Source: JAHEDH01 sp965364515 (GTDB lineage Bacteria > Actinomycetota > Acidimicrobiia > Spongiisociales > ZC4RG35). From it: a stretch of 19,082 nucleotides of DNA. The DNA lies in NCBI GenBank assembly GCA_965364515.1, contig CBDTXZ010000047.1, positions 1 through 19,082 of the forward strand, read 5' to 3'. Made by a program: the position numbers and the translations under genes. The notes beneath the pieces are model-generated. The model worked only from the letters and a program-made list of their open reading frames with translations. It searched no databases and had not been told where the DNA came from. Shown in pieces: positions 7,772 through 14,963 of the stretch; the first letter of the stretch is position 1; each line of letters starts with the position of its first letter.

Positions 7772-9433
7772 ATGACTGGCCACCAGACCAAGTATGTATT
7801 CGTGACCGGTGGCGTCGTTTCCAGTCTCGGGAAAGGCATCACGGCGGCTTCGCTCGGTCGGCTTCTCAAGGGGCGCGGACTCAACGTCGTCATCCAGAAA
7901 CTCGACCCCTACATCAACGTCGATCCCGGCACGATGAACCCCTTCCAGCACGGCGAGGTCTTCGTGACCGACGATGGGGGAGAGACCGACCTCGACCTGG
8001 GCCACTACGAGCGGTTCGTCGGGAACAACCTCAAGCGCACGTCGAACGTCACAGCCGGTTCGGTCTACCTGTCGGTCATCAAGAAGGAACGGCGCGGTGA
8101 CTACCTGGGTGACACCGTCCAGGTGATCCCCCATATCACCAACGAGATCAAGTCGAGGATCGCCGCCGTAGGGGCCGAAGACGACGTCGACGTGGTCATC
8201 ACCGAGGTGGGTGGCACGGTCGGAGACATCGAAGGCCTTCCCTTCCTCGAGGCGATCCGCCAGTTCTCGAACGACGTCGGCCGCCAGAACGCCATCTTCC
8301 TCCACGTGACGCTCGTCCCCTACATCGCCTCGTCCGAGGAGCTCAAGTCGAAGCCGACCCAGCATTCGGTCGCCGAACTGCGATCCAAGGGGATCAGCCC
8401 CGACATCATCGTCGTCCGTTCGGATCGTCCGATCGACGACTCCGTCCGCAAGAAGATCTCGCTGTTCTGCGACGTTCCAACCCGGGCCGTCATCAACGCC
8501 CTCGATGCCGAGGACATCTATCAGGTTCCCCTCCTGCTCAACGCTGCGGGCCTCGACGACGTCGTGTGTGAGCGCTTCGATCTCGACGTGCCGGCCCCCG
8601 ACCTGGCAGGGTGGGCGCGCATGGTCGACAAGGCGGTCTCCGCCGAGCGCCCCGTCACCATCGGCATCGTCGGCAAGTACGTCGACCTCCCCGACGCCTA
8701 TCTGTCGGTCGTCGAGTCGCTCCGCCACGGGGCGGCTCACAACGATCTCGACCTCGATCTGCGCTGGATCCCGAGTGACGAGCTCACCGGGATGCTCGCC
8801 TCCGGCTACCTCGACGACCTCGACGGCATCGTGGTTCCCGGTGGCTTCGGCTATCGCGGTGTCGAAGGCAAGATCGCGGCGATCCGCTACGCCAGGGAAC
8901 AGGACATCCCGTTCCTCGGCCTCTGTCTCGGGCTGCAGTGTGCCGTGATCGAGTTCGCCAGGAACGTGCTCGGTCTCGAAGGCGCCAACAGCTCGGAGTT
9001 CGATCCCACGGCCCCGCACCCGGTCATCGACCTGATGACCAGCCAGCAGGAAATCGAGGACAAGGGCGGGACCATGCGGCTGGGCCTGTATCCAGCCCGA
9101 CTCGTTCCCGAGTCGAAGGTGCGCGCCCTGTACGGCGAAGAGCTCATCTACGAGCGGCACCGGCATCGCTGGGAGGTCAACAACCGGTACCGCAAGGATC
9201 TGGAGGCGGCCGGGCTCAGGCTGTCCGGTCTCTCTCCCGACGGTTCGCTCGTCGAGTTCATCGAGATGCCCGGTCACCGGTACTTCGTCGCGACCCAGGC
9301 ACATCCCGAGTTCAAATCGCGTCCCGACGACCCGCATCCACTGTTCTCCGGCCTCGTCGCCGCTGCAGGCGAGCGTCGCGCCGAGCTCGCCGCTCGGGCG
9401 GCCGAGCCCATCGAGGAGCCCATCCGTTCGTGA
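7772..9433 (+). CDS. pyrG: CTP synthase
   Basis: The 553-aa enzyme makes CTP from UTP, ATP and glutamine, the last step of de novo pyrimidine nucleotide synthesis. The N-terminal amidoligase domain opens with KYVFVTGGVVSSLGKG and carries QKLDPYINVDPGTMNPFQHG (about 42–61) and the VFVTDDGGETDLDLGHYER block. The C-terminal class I glutamine amidotransferase domain has the oxyanion region PGGFGYRGVEGK, nucleophile C385 in GLCLGLQ, and the C-terminal H–E pair in AHPEFKSRP. Length and motifs are complete. The ATG at 7772 is chosen because MTGHQTKYVFVTGG is the family start and a GGGGGAA precedes it; an in-frame GTG at 7718 would add 18 non-conserved residues. The stop overlaps the next gene as GTGA. 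Confidence 0.97.
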   Translation: MTGHQTKYVFVTGGVVSSLGKGITAASLGRLLKGRGLNVVIQKLDPYINVDPGTMNPFQHGEVFVTDDGGETDLDLGHYERFVGNNLKRTSNVTAGSVYLSVIKKERRGDYLGDTVQVIPHITNEIKSRIAAVGAEDDVDVVITEVGGTVGDIEGLPFLEAIRQFSNDVGRQNAIFLHVTLVPYIASSEELKSKPTQHSVAELRSKGISPDIIVVRSDRPIDDSVRKKISLFCDVPTRAVINALDAEDIYQVPLLLNAAGLDDVVCERFDLDVPAPDLAGWARMVDKAVSAERPVTIGIVGKYVDLPDAYLSVVESLRHGAAHNDLDLDLRWIPSDELTGMLASGYLDDLDGIVVPGGFGYRGVEGKIAAIRYAREQDIPFLGLCLGLQCAVIEFARNVLGLEGANSSEFDPTAPHPVIDLMTSQQEIEDKGGTMRLGLYPARLVPESKVRALYGEELIYERHRHRWEVNNRYRKDLEAAGLRLSGLSPDGSLVEFIEMPGHRYFVATQAHPEFKSRPDDPHPLFSGLVAAAGERRAELAARAAEPIEEPIRS

Positions 9434-9957
9434 ACTTCCGGATCGTCGGAAGCCGAACCCGCGCCTCGGGGGCGATCGTCGACTTCGAGGAGGTGGAGCT
9501 CCTCGCTCCCGATGGAACGCTTCACCAACGTGACGTCGTTCGCCATCCCGGGGGCGTCGGCGTCCTCCCGGTGATCGGTGAAGATGTCGTCCTGGTCCGT
9601 CAGTATCGGGTGGCGCTCGACGCGCCGATGGTCGAGATTCCGGCCGGCAGGCTCGAGCCCGACGAGAATCCCCGCGCCGCCGCCGAGCGGGAGCTGAGCG
9701 AGGAACTCGGCATGACCGGCGTGTTGCGGCCACTCGGGGCTCTGCACGTCTCGCCGGGATATACCGACGAGATCATCCATCTCTTCGCAGCAGTCGATAT
9801 CGTCGCAGCGAATCGGGAGCCCGACGGCGCCGAGGAACGGGCGGCGCAGGTCGTGCGCATGCCGTTCGGCGACGCCATCGAGATGGTCGAAGACGGGCGG
9901 ATCACCGACTCGAAGACTCAGATCGCACTGATGCGAATGGAACGGAGCCGAGAATGA
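9430..9957 (+). CDS. Nudix hydrolase, ADP-ribose pyrophosphatase type
   Basis: This 175-aa Nudix enzyme most likely hydrolyses ADP-ribose to AMP and ribose 5-phosphate. The Nudix box is complete at residues 73–95: GRLEPDE, seven residues, then RELSEELGM. The features that separate this subfamily from MutT are present: VVLVRQYRVALDAPMVEIPAG before the box, and the segment LHVSPGYTDEIIHLFAA after it, with a proline-aromatic pair about 16 residues beyond the box. It follows pyrG just as Rv1700 (ADP-ribose pyrophosphatase) follows pyrG in M. tuberculosis. The GTG start overlaps the pyrG stop by 4 bp, and its stop overlaps the ald start as ATGA. The earlier open part of this frame lies inside pyrG and is discounted. 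Confidence 0.92.
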   Translation: MNFRIVGSRTRASGAIVDFEEVELLAPDGTLHQRDVVRHPGGVGVLPVIGEDVVLVRQYRVALDAPMVEIPAGRLEPDENPRAAAERELSEELGMTGVLRPLGALHVSPGYTDEIIHLFAAVDIVAANREPDGAEERAAQVVRMPFGDAIEMVEDGRITDSKTQIALMRMERSRE

Positions 9958-11072
9958 AGATCGGTGTACTGCGAGAGATCAAGCCATCCGAATACCGGGT
10001 GGCCCTGACGCCCACCGGAGTGAGGGAACTGGTCGCGCACGGCCACACGGTGTATGTCGAGCGGGAAGCGGGCGAAGGCTCGACGATCCACGACGAGGAG
10101 TACGAGGCCCAGGGCGCACAGATGCTGGCACTGGCCGACGACGTCTTCGCCGAGGCAGACCTGATCCTCAAGGTGAAGGAACCCCAAGCGGCCGAGGTCG
10201 ACAAGTTCCGGCCCGGTCAACTGCTCTTCACGTATCTGCACCTCGCCGCCTACCCGAAACTGGCGGAAGGTCTGCTCGGAACCGAGATCACGGCCATTGC
10301 GTACGAGACGGTCCAGCTCGCGGACCGCAGCCTGCCGCTCCTCGCCCCGATGTCGGAGGTCGCCGGCCGAATCGGCACCCAGGCCGGCGCGTACTTCCTG
10401 CAGAAAGCCAACGGAGGACGCGGAGTCCTCCTGGGAGGCGTCCCCGGCGTCCGCCCAGGCCGAGTCGTCATCATCGGAGGCGGCGTGTCCGGCTCGCATG
10501 CCGCCGAGATCGCCATCGGGATGCAGGCCAACGTCACCATCATCGACCGGGACCTCCCGAGGCTGCGACAACTCGAATCGCTCTACCACGGTCGAATCGA
10601 AACCCTCGCGTCGAACAGGCTCAACATCGAAGAGGCGGTCCTCGACGCAGACCTCGTGATCGGATCGGTGCTGATTCCCGGCGCCTCAGCGCCGAAGCTC
10701 GTCAACGAGGACATGGTTCGCGGGATGCGACGCGGGTCGGTGCTCGTCGACATCGCCATCGATCAGGGCGGTTGCTTCGAGACCTCCCACGAAACCACCC
10801 ACACCGATCCGGTGTTCACCAAGCACGACGTGGTGCACTACGCCGTCGGAAACATTCCCGGTGCAGTGCCCCACACCTCAACCTATGCGCTCACCAATGC
10901 CACGCTGCCCTATGTGCTCGCCCTCGCAGACAACGGAGCGTCGGGTGCGATCGACCGCCACCCCGAACTGATCGCAGGCGTCAACATCGTCGGGTCGCAC
11001 GTCACGAACCAAGCGGTGGCCGACAGTCTCGGGAAGCCGTTCGTCGCCCCGAGGGCCGCCCTGAGCGCCTGA
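9954..11072 (+). CDS. ald: alanine dehydrogenase
   Basis: The 372-aa enzyme interconverts L-alanine and pyruvate plus ammonia with NAD. Substrate-site residues at the family positions are R15 (PSEYRVALTP), K75 (LILKVKEPQ) and H96 (TYLHLAAY). The Rossmann dinucleotide loop is VVIIGGGVSGSHAAEIAIGM (about 163–182), and the late block VDIAIDQGGCFETS plus GNIPGAVPHTSTYAL is diagnostic for Ald rather than for the transhydrogenase alpha subunit. Length is normal and no key residue is missing. The ATG overlaps the Nudix stop (ATGA). The gene is not part of this block in M. tuberculosis, where ald is elsewhere, so it appears to be an insertion into the conserved order. No Lrp/AldR regulator is adjacent. 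Confidence 0.96.
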   Translation: MKIGVLREIKPSEYRVALTPTGVRELVAHGHTVYVEREAGEGSTIHDEEYEAQGAQMLALADDVFAEADLILKVKEPQAAEVDKFRPGQLLFTYLHLAAYPKLAEGLLGTEITAIAYETVQLADRSLPLLAPMSEVAGRIGTQAGAYFLQKANGGRGVLLGGVPGVRPGRVVIIGGGVSGSHAAEIAIGMQANVTIIDRDLPRLRQLESLYHGRIETLASNRLNIEEAVLDADLVIGSVLIPGASAPKLVNEDMVRGMRRGSVLVDIAIDQGGCFETSHETTHTDPVFTKHDVVHYAVGNIPGAVPHTSTYALTNATLPYVLALADNGASGAIDRHPELIAGVNIVGSHVTNQAVADSLGKPFVAPRAALSA

Positions 11073-11076
11073 ACCG

Positions 11077-11943
11077 GTGCTCGATCGGGTCGAGGACTAC
11101 CTGGCTGTTCTGACTGCCGAACGCGGCCTGTCTCCCAACACCGTCGCCGCCTATCGACGGGACCTGGGTCAGTACTTTGGCTTCCTGGCAGGGAGAGAAC
11201 CGTCCCCCGACCTCGTCGACCGCTACCTGGAATGGCTCTCCGAGCACGGCTATGCGCGGTCCACCATCAGCCGCAAAGTGGCTGCAGTCCGCGGCTTCCA
11301 CCGCTTCGAGATGGTCGAGGGGATCACAGACACCGACCCGACGGCCAGACTCGAGGCTCCGAAAAGGGCACAGTCGCTGCCGAAAGCCCTCACCGTGCAC
11401 GAGACGCTTGGGCTGCTCGACTCCATCCCGGTCGGCGACACCGCCGGACGGCGTGACTCGGCGCTGCTCGAGTTCATGTATGCCACCGGCTGTCGGGTGA
11501 CGGAAGCCATCGGAGTCGACCTCACCGACCTCGATCTGACGGATCGGGTGGTTCTCCTCACCGGCAAGGGCCGCAAGCAGCGGTTGGTTCCGCTCGGGTC
11601 AGCGGCCGTCGGGGCCGTCGAGCGGTGGCTGCCGGAGAGGCTCGAGATCGCCCGCCGCACCGATGCCGTCTTCGTGAATCTCCGGGGCGGAAGGCTGACT
11701 CGCCAGGGTGTCTTCGGAATCGTCAGAAAACGGGCTGTCGGGGCCGGGATCGACCCTGCTCGGGTCTCACCCCACGTGCTGCGACATTCGGCTGCCACAC
11801 ACATGGTCGAGGGTGGAGCCGACCTGAGAACCGTCCAAGAGATGCTCGGGCACGCTAACGTTTCAACTACTCAGATCTACACCAAGGTCTCGCCACAACA
11901 CCTTCTCGAGGTGTACACGCTCGCCCATCCGCGAAGCAGGTGA
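11077..11943 (+). CDS. xerD: site-specific tyrosine recombinase XerD
   Basis: The 288-aa product is a tyrosine recombinase of the XerC/XerD type that resolves chromosome dimers at dif. The N-terminal SAM-like core-binding domain (residues 1–90, with GLSPNTVAAYRRDL) precedes the catalytic domain. The full active site is seen: R140 (ATGCRVTEA), K164 (TGKGRKQRLVPL), H233 and R236 (SPHVLRHSAATHM), H259 (MLGHANVSTTQ) and nucleophile Y268 (QIYTKVSPQHL). Length matches XerD. The GTG start is 4 nt after the ald stop and has little ribosome binding site, so coupling is likely. Position after pyrG–Nudix and before scpA–scpB equals Rv1701, which argues for the housekeeping recombinase and against a mobile-element integrase. 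Confidence 0.95.
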   Translation: MLDRVEDYLAVLTAERGLSPNTVAAYRRDLGQYFGFLAGREPSPDLVDRYLEWLSEHGYARSTISRKVAAVRGFHRFEMVEGITDTDPTARLEAPKRAQSLPKALTVHETLGLLDSIPVGDTAGRRDSALLEFMYATGCRVTEAIGVDLTDLDLTDRVVLLTGKGRKQRLVPLGSAAVGAVERWLPERLEIARRTDAVFVNLRGGRLTRQGVFGIVRKRAVGAGIDPARVSPHVLRHSAATHMVEGGADLRTVQEMLGHANVSTTQIYTKVSPQHLLEVYTLAHPRSR

Positions 11944-11968
11944 GGCCGCCACGAGAGTTGATACGAAG

Positions 11969-12316
11969 ATGGAATTGGACATTGCTGCAGCCGAAAAGGC
12001 ACTTCGCACCGAGCGTGAGGGCATCGTGCACCAGATGCACGAGTTGGGCGCGACCGAGACCGGCGACCTGACCGGAGACGTCAACTACGGGGACGGATTC
12101 TCCGATGCCGGCGCCGCGACCGCCGAACGCACCGAGGTCATCGGCGTGGTCGAGGCGCTCAAGACACAGCTCGACGGAATCGATGCGGCCCTCGCCCGGG
12201 TCGAACAAGGCACCTACGGGAAGTGCGCGTCGTGCGGAAACGACATCGGCGCCGACCGTCTCGAGTTCAGGCCGGCGTCGATCCTCTGCGTTACGTGTAA
12301 GTCCTCCAAGTCCTGA
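11969..12316 (+). CDS. DksA/TraR family C4 zinc-finger protein
   Basis: This 115-aa protein resembles short DksA/TraR-type RNA polymerase secondary-channel proteins. Residues 1–30 and 50–80 are helical and charged, forming a probable antiparallel coiled coil. The loop between them, with GDGFSDAGAATAERTE, sits where DksA carries its acidic tip. The C-terminal zinc finger is complete: C86 and C89 (GKCASCG), C107 and C110 (LCVTC), preceded by the family-typical ALARVEQGTYGKC and GADRLEFRPAS. It lies 25 bp after xerD and 4 bp before the HD gene. Whether it modulates transcription like DksA is unknown; many actinobacterial members are uncharacterised. The start ATG has a weak upstream GAGAG. Confidence 0.88.
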   Translation: MELDIAAAEKALRTEREGIVHQMHELGATETGDLTGDVNYGDGFSDAGAATAERTEVIGVVEALKTQLDGIDAALARVEQGTYGKCASCGNDIGADRLEFRPASILCVTCKSSKS

Positions 12317-12320
12317 CACC

Positions 12321-12830
12321 GTGCCCGGCTCGTGGCTCCACCTCGGGAGACGATTCTTCGGGGCCGTCACGGCCCGCGATCTAGACGAGGCCGAGAAGGC
12401 TGACATCCGTGCCCTGCTGTCAGAGGGCGAGTTCGACCTCTTCATGGACCAACCGCCGATCGACCGCCGCCACGGCTATGACTCGGCCGCCTTCGCCCTC
12501 GATGCGGGTGCAGCCCCCGAGGTCGCGCGCGCCGCCGCACTCCACGACGTCGCCAAGCGGCACGCTCGGCTCGGTGTCTTCGGTCGTGTGCTGGCGTCCG
12601 TGCTCATCAAAGCCGGCCTTCCGCTTCGGGGCCGGTTCCTCGTCTATCGCGACCACGGGCCGATCGGCGCCGCCGAACTGAGGAAAGTGGGCTCGCCTCC
12701 AGTGGTCGTCGAGTACGCAGAATGTCATCACGGGGCGCCTTCGAGCCTCGTCGACCCCGAAGTCTGGAAGCTGCTCGAAGCCGCCGACGCCGCCGGCGAG
12801 AGAACACAATCCGTCAGATCTCACCGGTAG
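12321..12830 (+). CDS. HD domain metal-dependent phosphohydrolase
   Basis: The 169-aa protein carries an HD domain. Probable metal ligands are H51 (RRHGYDSA), the H75–D76 pair (AALHDVAKRH), H112 (YRDHGPIGAAEL), H136/H137 (AECHHGAP) and D156 (LLEAADAAGE). The H…HD…H…H…D set matches dinuclear HD enzymes such as the YqeK Ap4A hydrolases, but the protein is short and the substrate is not predictable. It begins at a GTG 4 nt after the DksA-like stop, and its TAG stop is embedded in the TAGGGT hexamer proposed as the scpA -10. In M. tuberculosis no such gene is found in this place, and the ParA homologue common before scpA in actinobacteria is missing here. Confidence is high for the fold and low for the substrate. 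Confidence 0.82.
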   Translation: MPGSWLHLGRRFFGAVTARDLDEAEKADIRALLSEGEFDLFMDQPPIDRRHGYDSAAFALDAGAAPEVARAAALHDVAKRHARLGVFGRVLASVLIKAGLPLRGRFLVYRDHGPIGAAELRKVGSPPVVVEYAECHHGAPSSLVDPEVWKLLEAADAAGERTQSVRSHR

Positions 12831-12833
12831 GGT
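12828..12833 (+). promoter_or_regulatory. putative -10 element for scpA–scpB–rluB
   Basis: TAGGGT fits TANNNT and ends 10 nt before the scpA ATG, giving a leader of a few nucleotides at most. No Shine–Dalgarno is present before scpA. The first three bases are also the stop codon of the HD gene. Confidence 0.3.
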
Positions 12834-12843
12834 TTCGATACAC

Positions 12844-13602
12844 ATGTCGTACCACGTCAAGACCGCGGTGTTCGAGGGGCCGCTCGACCTCCTGCTCCAG
12901 CTGATCACCCGTCACCAGGTGGACGTGACGTCGTTGAGCCTCTCCGATCTGGTCTCCGAGTATCTCTCGTTCCTCGACGAGATGCGAGAGCTCGATCTCG
13001 AGGTGACCAGCGAGTTCCTCCTCATCGCGGCCACCCTGATCCAATTGAAGATCCGCAAGCTGCTGCCAGACGACCGCGAGGTCGACATCGACGAAGAACT
13101 GGCCCTCCTGTCCGAGCGTGACCGCTTGCTTTCGCGACTGTTGATGTGCGTCACGTTCAAGGACGTCGCGGCCGTTCTCTCTGCGCGGCTCCAGGCCACG
13201 AACCGGTACGTGCCCCGGATCTCGGGGATCGATCAGCAGATCGCCATCCCGGCTCCCGATGTCACGATTCCGATCGACGCCGCGGGTCTCGCAGCCATCG
13301 CCGATCGAGTCTTCAACGCCCAGAACGAGGAGCCCGATCTCGATCATCTCGACCTCGACCTGCCCTCGGTCCAGTCTGCGATCGACGAGCTCCGGGTGCG
13401 TGTCGCCGAGACCGTCGACTCGAGCTTCGACGACCTCGTCAGCCACTGCACGCGGCGTGTGGAGATCGCCGCGTATTTCCTCGCCGTCCTCGAACTTGCG
13501 CGATGGGGGATGGTCGAAGTCGCTCAGGAGCACTGGCTGGACGAGATCAGGGTTCGCCAGCTCGACGGTGGCGAGATGATGACATCCGAGTGGGCATCGT
13601 GA
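12844..13602 (+). CDS. scpA: segregation and condensation protein A (kleisin)
   Basis: The 252-aa product is the kleisin subunit of the bacterial SMC–ScpAB condensin. The N-terminus FEGPLDLLLQLITRHQVDVT is the diagnostic ScpA start, followed by SLSDLVSEYLSFLDEM and the helix TSEFLLIAATLIQLKIRKLL that binds the SMC neck. A variable acidic linker lies around residues 150–185, and the C-terminal winged helix (VSHCTRRVEIAAYFLAVLEL, then ARWGMVEVAQE) binds the SMC head. Length is normal. The ATG at 12844 lacks a clear ribosome binding site, but a TANNNT hexamer is nearby. The stop overlaps scpB as GTGA, the usual coupling of the two subunits. Confidence 0.95.
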   Translation: MSYHVKTAVFEGPLDLLLQLITRHQVDVTSLSLSDLVSEYLSFLDEMRELDLEVTSEFLLIAATLIQLKIRKLLPDDREVDIDEELALLSERDRLLSRLLMCVTFKDVAAVLSARLQATNRYVPRISGIDQQIAIPAPDVTIPIDAAGLAAIADRVFNAQNEEPDLDHLDLDLPSVQSAIDELRVRVAETVDSSFDDLVSHCTRRVEIAAYFLAVLELARWGMVEVAQEHWLDEIRVRQLDGGEMMTSEWAS

Positions 13603-14177
13603 GCGAGTCGACTGCTGAAGCGCTCGATCCGGTGGCTGCTCTCGAGGCGATCCTGTTCGTCACCGAAGCACCCGTGCCCGCATCCGAGCTCGCCGAGGTG
13701 CTCGAGGTGGCCGGCGACGAGGTGGCCGGGCTGGTCGAGAAGCTCGCACAGCGACTCGTCGATCGCGACAGCGGACTCACCGTCCGGAGGTCGGGGGGTG
13801 GCTATCGGCTGTATTCGCGGGCGGACACCTACCCCTACCTCGAGCGGTTCGCCACGTCCGCCACGGCGAGGCGGATCTCCGCGGCTGCGCTCGAGGTGCT
13901 GTCCGTGATCGCGTACCGACAGCCCGTTGCCAGGTCTCAGATCTCAGAGATCCGCGGTGTCGACTCCGACTCGTCTGTTCGGTCACTCGAGCGAATGGGG
14001 CTCATCACCGAGGTCGGCCGCCTCTCCGTTCCCGGCAACCCGGCGATCTATGGCACCTCAGAGCTGTTCCTCGAGAAGATGGGCATCAACAGCCTCGATG
14101 AGCTCCCACCCCTGGCGGATCACGTCCCGCCTTCCGGGATCGTCGAGACGCTGGAAGAGACGTTCAAGGACGAATGA
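13599..14177 (+). CDS. scpB: segregation and condensation protein B
   Basis: The 192-aa product is the ScpB partner that dimerises and wraps ScpA in the SMC condensin. It has two tandem winged-helix domains: the first around residues 12–75 (ALEAILFVTEAPVPASELAE…GGYRLYSRAD), the second around 90–160 with the strongly conserved ISAAALEVLSVIAYRQPVAR, then IRGVDSDSSVRSLERMGLI and the turn GNPAIYGTS. The GTG start overlaps the scpA stop by 4 bp. The gene ends in an ATGA overlap with rluB. The earlier open part of this frame is inside scpA and does not belong to the protein. Confidence 0.95.
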   Translation: MSESTAEALDPVAALEAILFVTEAPVPASELAEVLEVAGDEVAGLVEKLAQRLVDRDSGLTVRRSGGGYRLYSRADTYPYLERFATSATARRISAAALEVLSVIAYRQPVARSQISEIRGVDSDSSVRSLERMGLITEVGRLSVPGNPAIYGTSELFLEKMGINSLDELPPLADHVPPSGIVETLEETFKDE

Positions 14178-14929
14178 TCGATCGACTCCAGAAGGTCATC
14201 AGTCGCGCTGGTCTGATGTCGCGAAGGGCCGCCGAACAGCTGATCGCCCAGGGCAGGATCTCCATCGACGGACGCACCGCCGTGCTCGGCGATCGGGTCG
14301 ACCCGGCGAGCCAGCAGGTCCTGGTCGACGGTTCGCCGATCCCGATCGCACCCGATCTGGTCACCTATCTCGTCAACAAGCCGATCGACGTGATCTGCAC
14401 TGCCGATGACCCCCAAGGACGGCCGACCGTCGTCGAGATGATCGACACTGACATTCGGCTCTGGCCGGTCGGCAGACTCGATGCCGACTCAGAGGGGCTG
14501 ATCCTGGTCAGCAACGACGGTGAGCTGACGAATCGGATCACCCATCCGAGCTTCGGGGTCACCAAGACCTACACGGTGGTCGTGACTGGGCTGCCGTCGA
14601 AGGCGACGGTTCGAAGGCTGGTGGAGGGTGTCGAACTCGAAGACGGTCCTGCCGCAGCGGTGAGCGCCCGGATCATCGACCGCTCGAACGACGTCGCGAT
14701 GCTGGAACTGGTCATGAACGAGGGCCGCAACCGGGAGATCAGGCGCATGTGCGACGTGATCGGGCATCCCGTCCGCCGTCTCGTCCGGACCGCGATCGGG
14801 CCTCTGAAGGATCGTGAACTCGCCCCTGGTGCTGTTCGCCGGCTCTCTCCGACGGAGGTCGCGGAGCTGTACCGAGCGGCCCGAGACCCCGCGCCCGGCG
14901 GCCCGGGTGCGGCAACGCCGGAGGGATGA
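14174..14929 (+). CDS. rluB: RluB/RsuA family 23S rRNA pseudouridine synthase
   Basis: The 251-aa enzyme isomerises uridine to pseudouridine in rRNA. The N-terminal S4 domain (RLQKVISRAGLMSRRAAEQL…GRISIDG, residues 4–33) binds RNA. Catalytic Asp is D103 in VGRLDADSEGLILVSNDG, and the RsuA-family motif EGRNREIRRMCDVIGHPVRR is near residue 180. The first part, with KPIDVICTADDP and GRPTVVEMI, fits the RluB branch more than RsuA, by both sequence and its position after scpB. The ATG overlaps the scpB stop (ATGA). The C-terminal tail is short and rich in Pro and Gly, unlike the long basic tails of some RluB proteins. Target site is presumed to be in helix 89 of 23S rRNA, by family. Confidence 0.93.
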   Translation: MIDRLQKVISRAGLMSRRAAEQLIAQGRISIDGRTAVLGDRVDPASQQVLVDGSPIPIAPDLVTYLVNKPIDVICTADDPQGRPTVVEMIDTDIRLWPVGRLDADSEGLILVSNDGELTNRITHPSFGVTKTYTVVVTGLPSKATVRRLVEGVELEDGPAAAVSARIIDRSNDVAMLELVMNEGRNREIRRMCDVIGHPVRRLVRTAIGPLKDRELAPGAVRRLSPTEVAELYRAARDPAPGGPGAATPEG

Positions 14930-14950
14930 AGCCCGGTCCGGTCACGGCGC

Positions 14951-14956
14951 TACCGT
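14951..14956 (+). promoter_or_regulatory. putative -10 element for aroA–cmk
   Basis: TACCGT fits TANNNT and ends 7 nt before the GTG at 14964, predicting a leaderless aroA mRNA. It lies within the 34-bp rluB–aroA gap. No Shine–Dalgarno precedes the GTG. Confidence 0.45.
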
Positions 14957-14963
14957 CCCGGCC

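Noticed and set aside
7268..9733. An 821-codon open frame on the minus strand across recN, pyrG and the Nudix gene.
   Set aside because: It is fully antisense to genes with complete catalytic motifs, its translation is rich in Arg, Asp, Gly and Val from complementary GC-rich codons, and it shows no domain. Long antisense frames are expected in DNA of this composition.
11077..11943. XerD-type recombinase as the integrase of a mobile element.
   Set aside because: It sits at its conserved place between pyrG–Nudix and scpAB, has normal length for XerD, and no att repeats, tRNA or phage genes are nearby.
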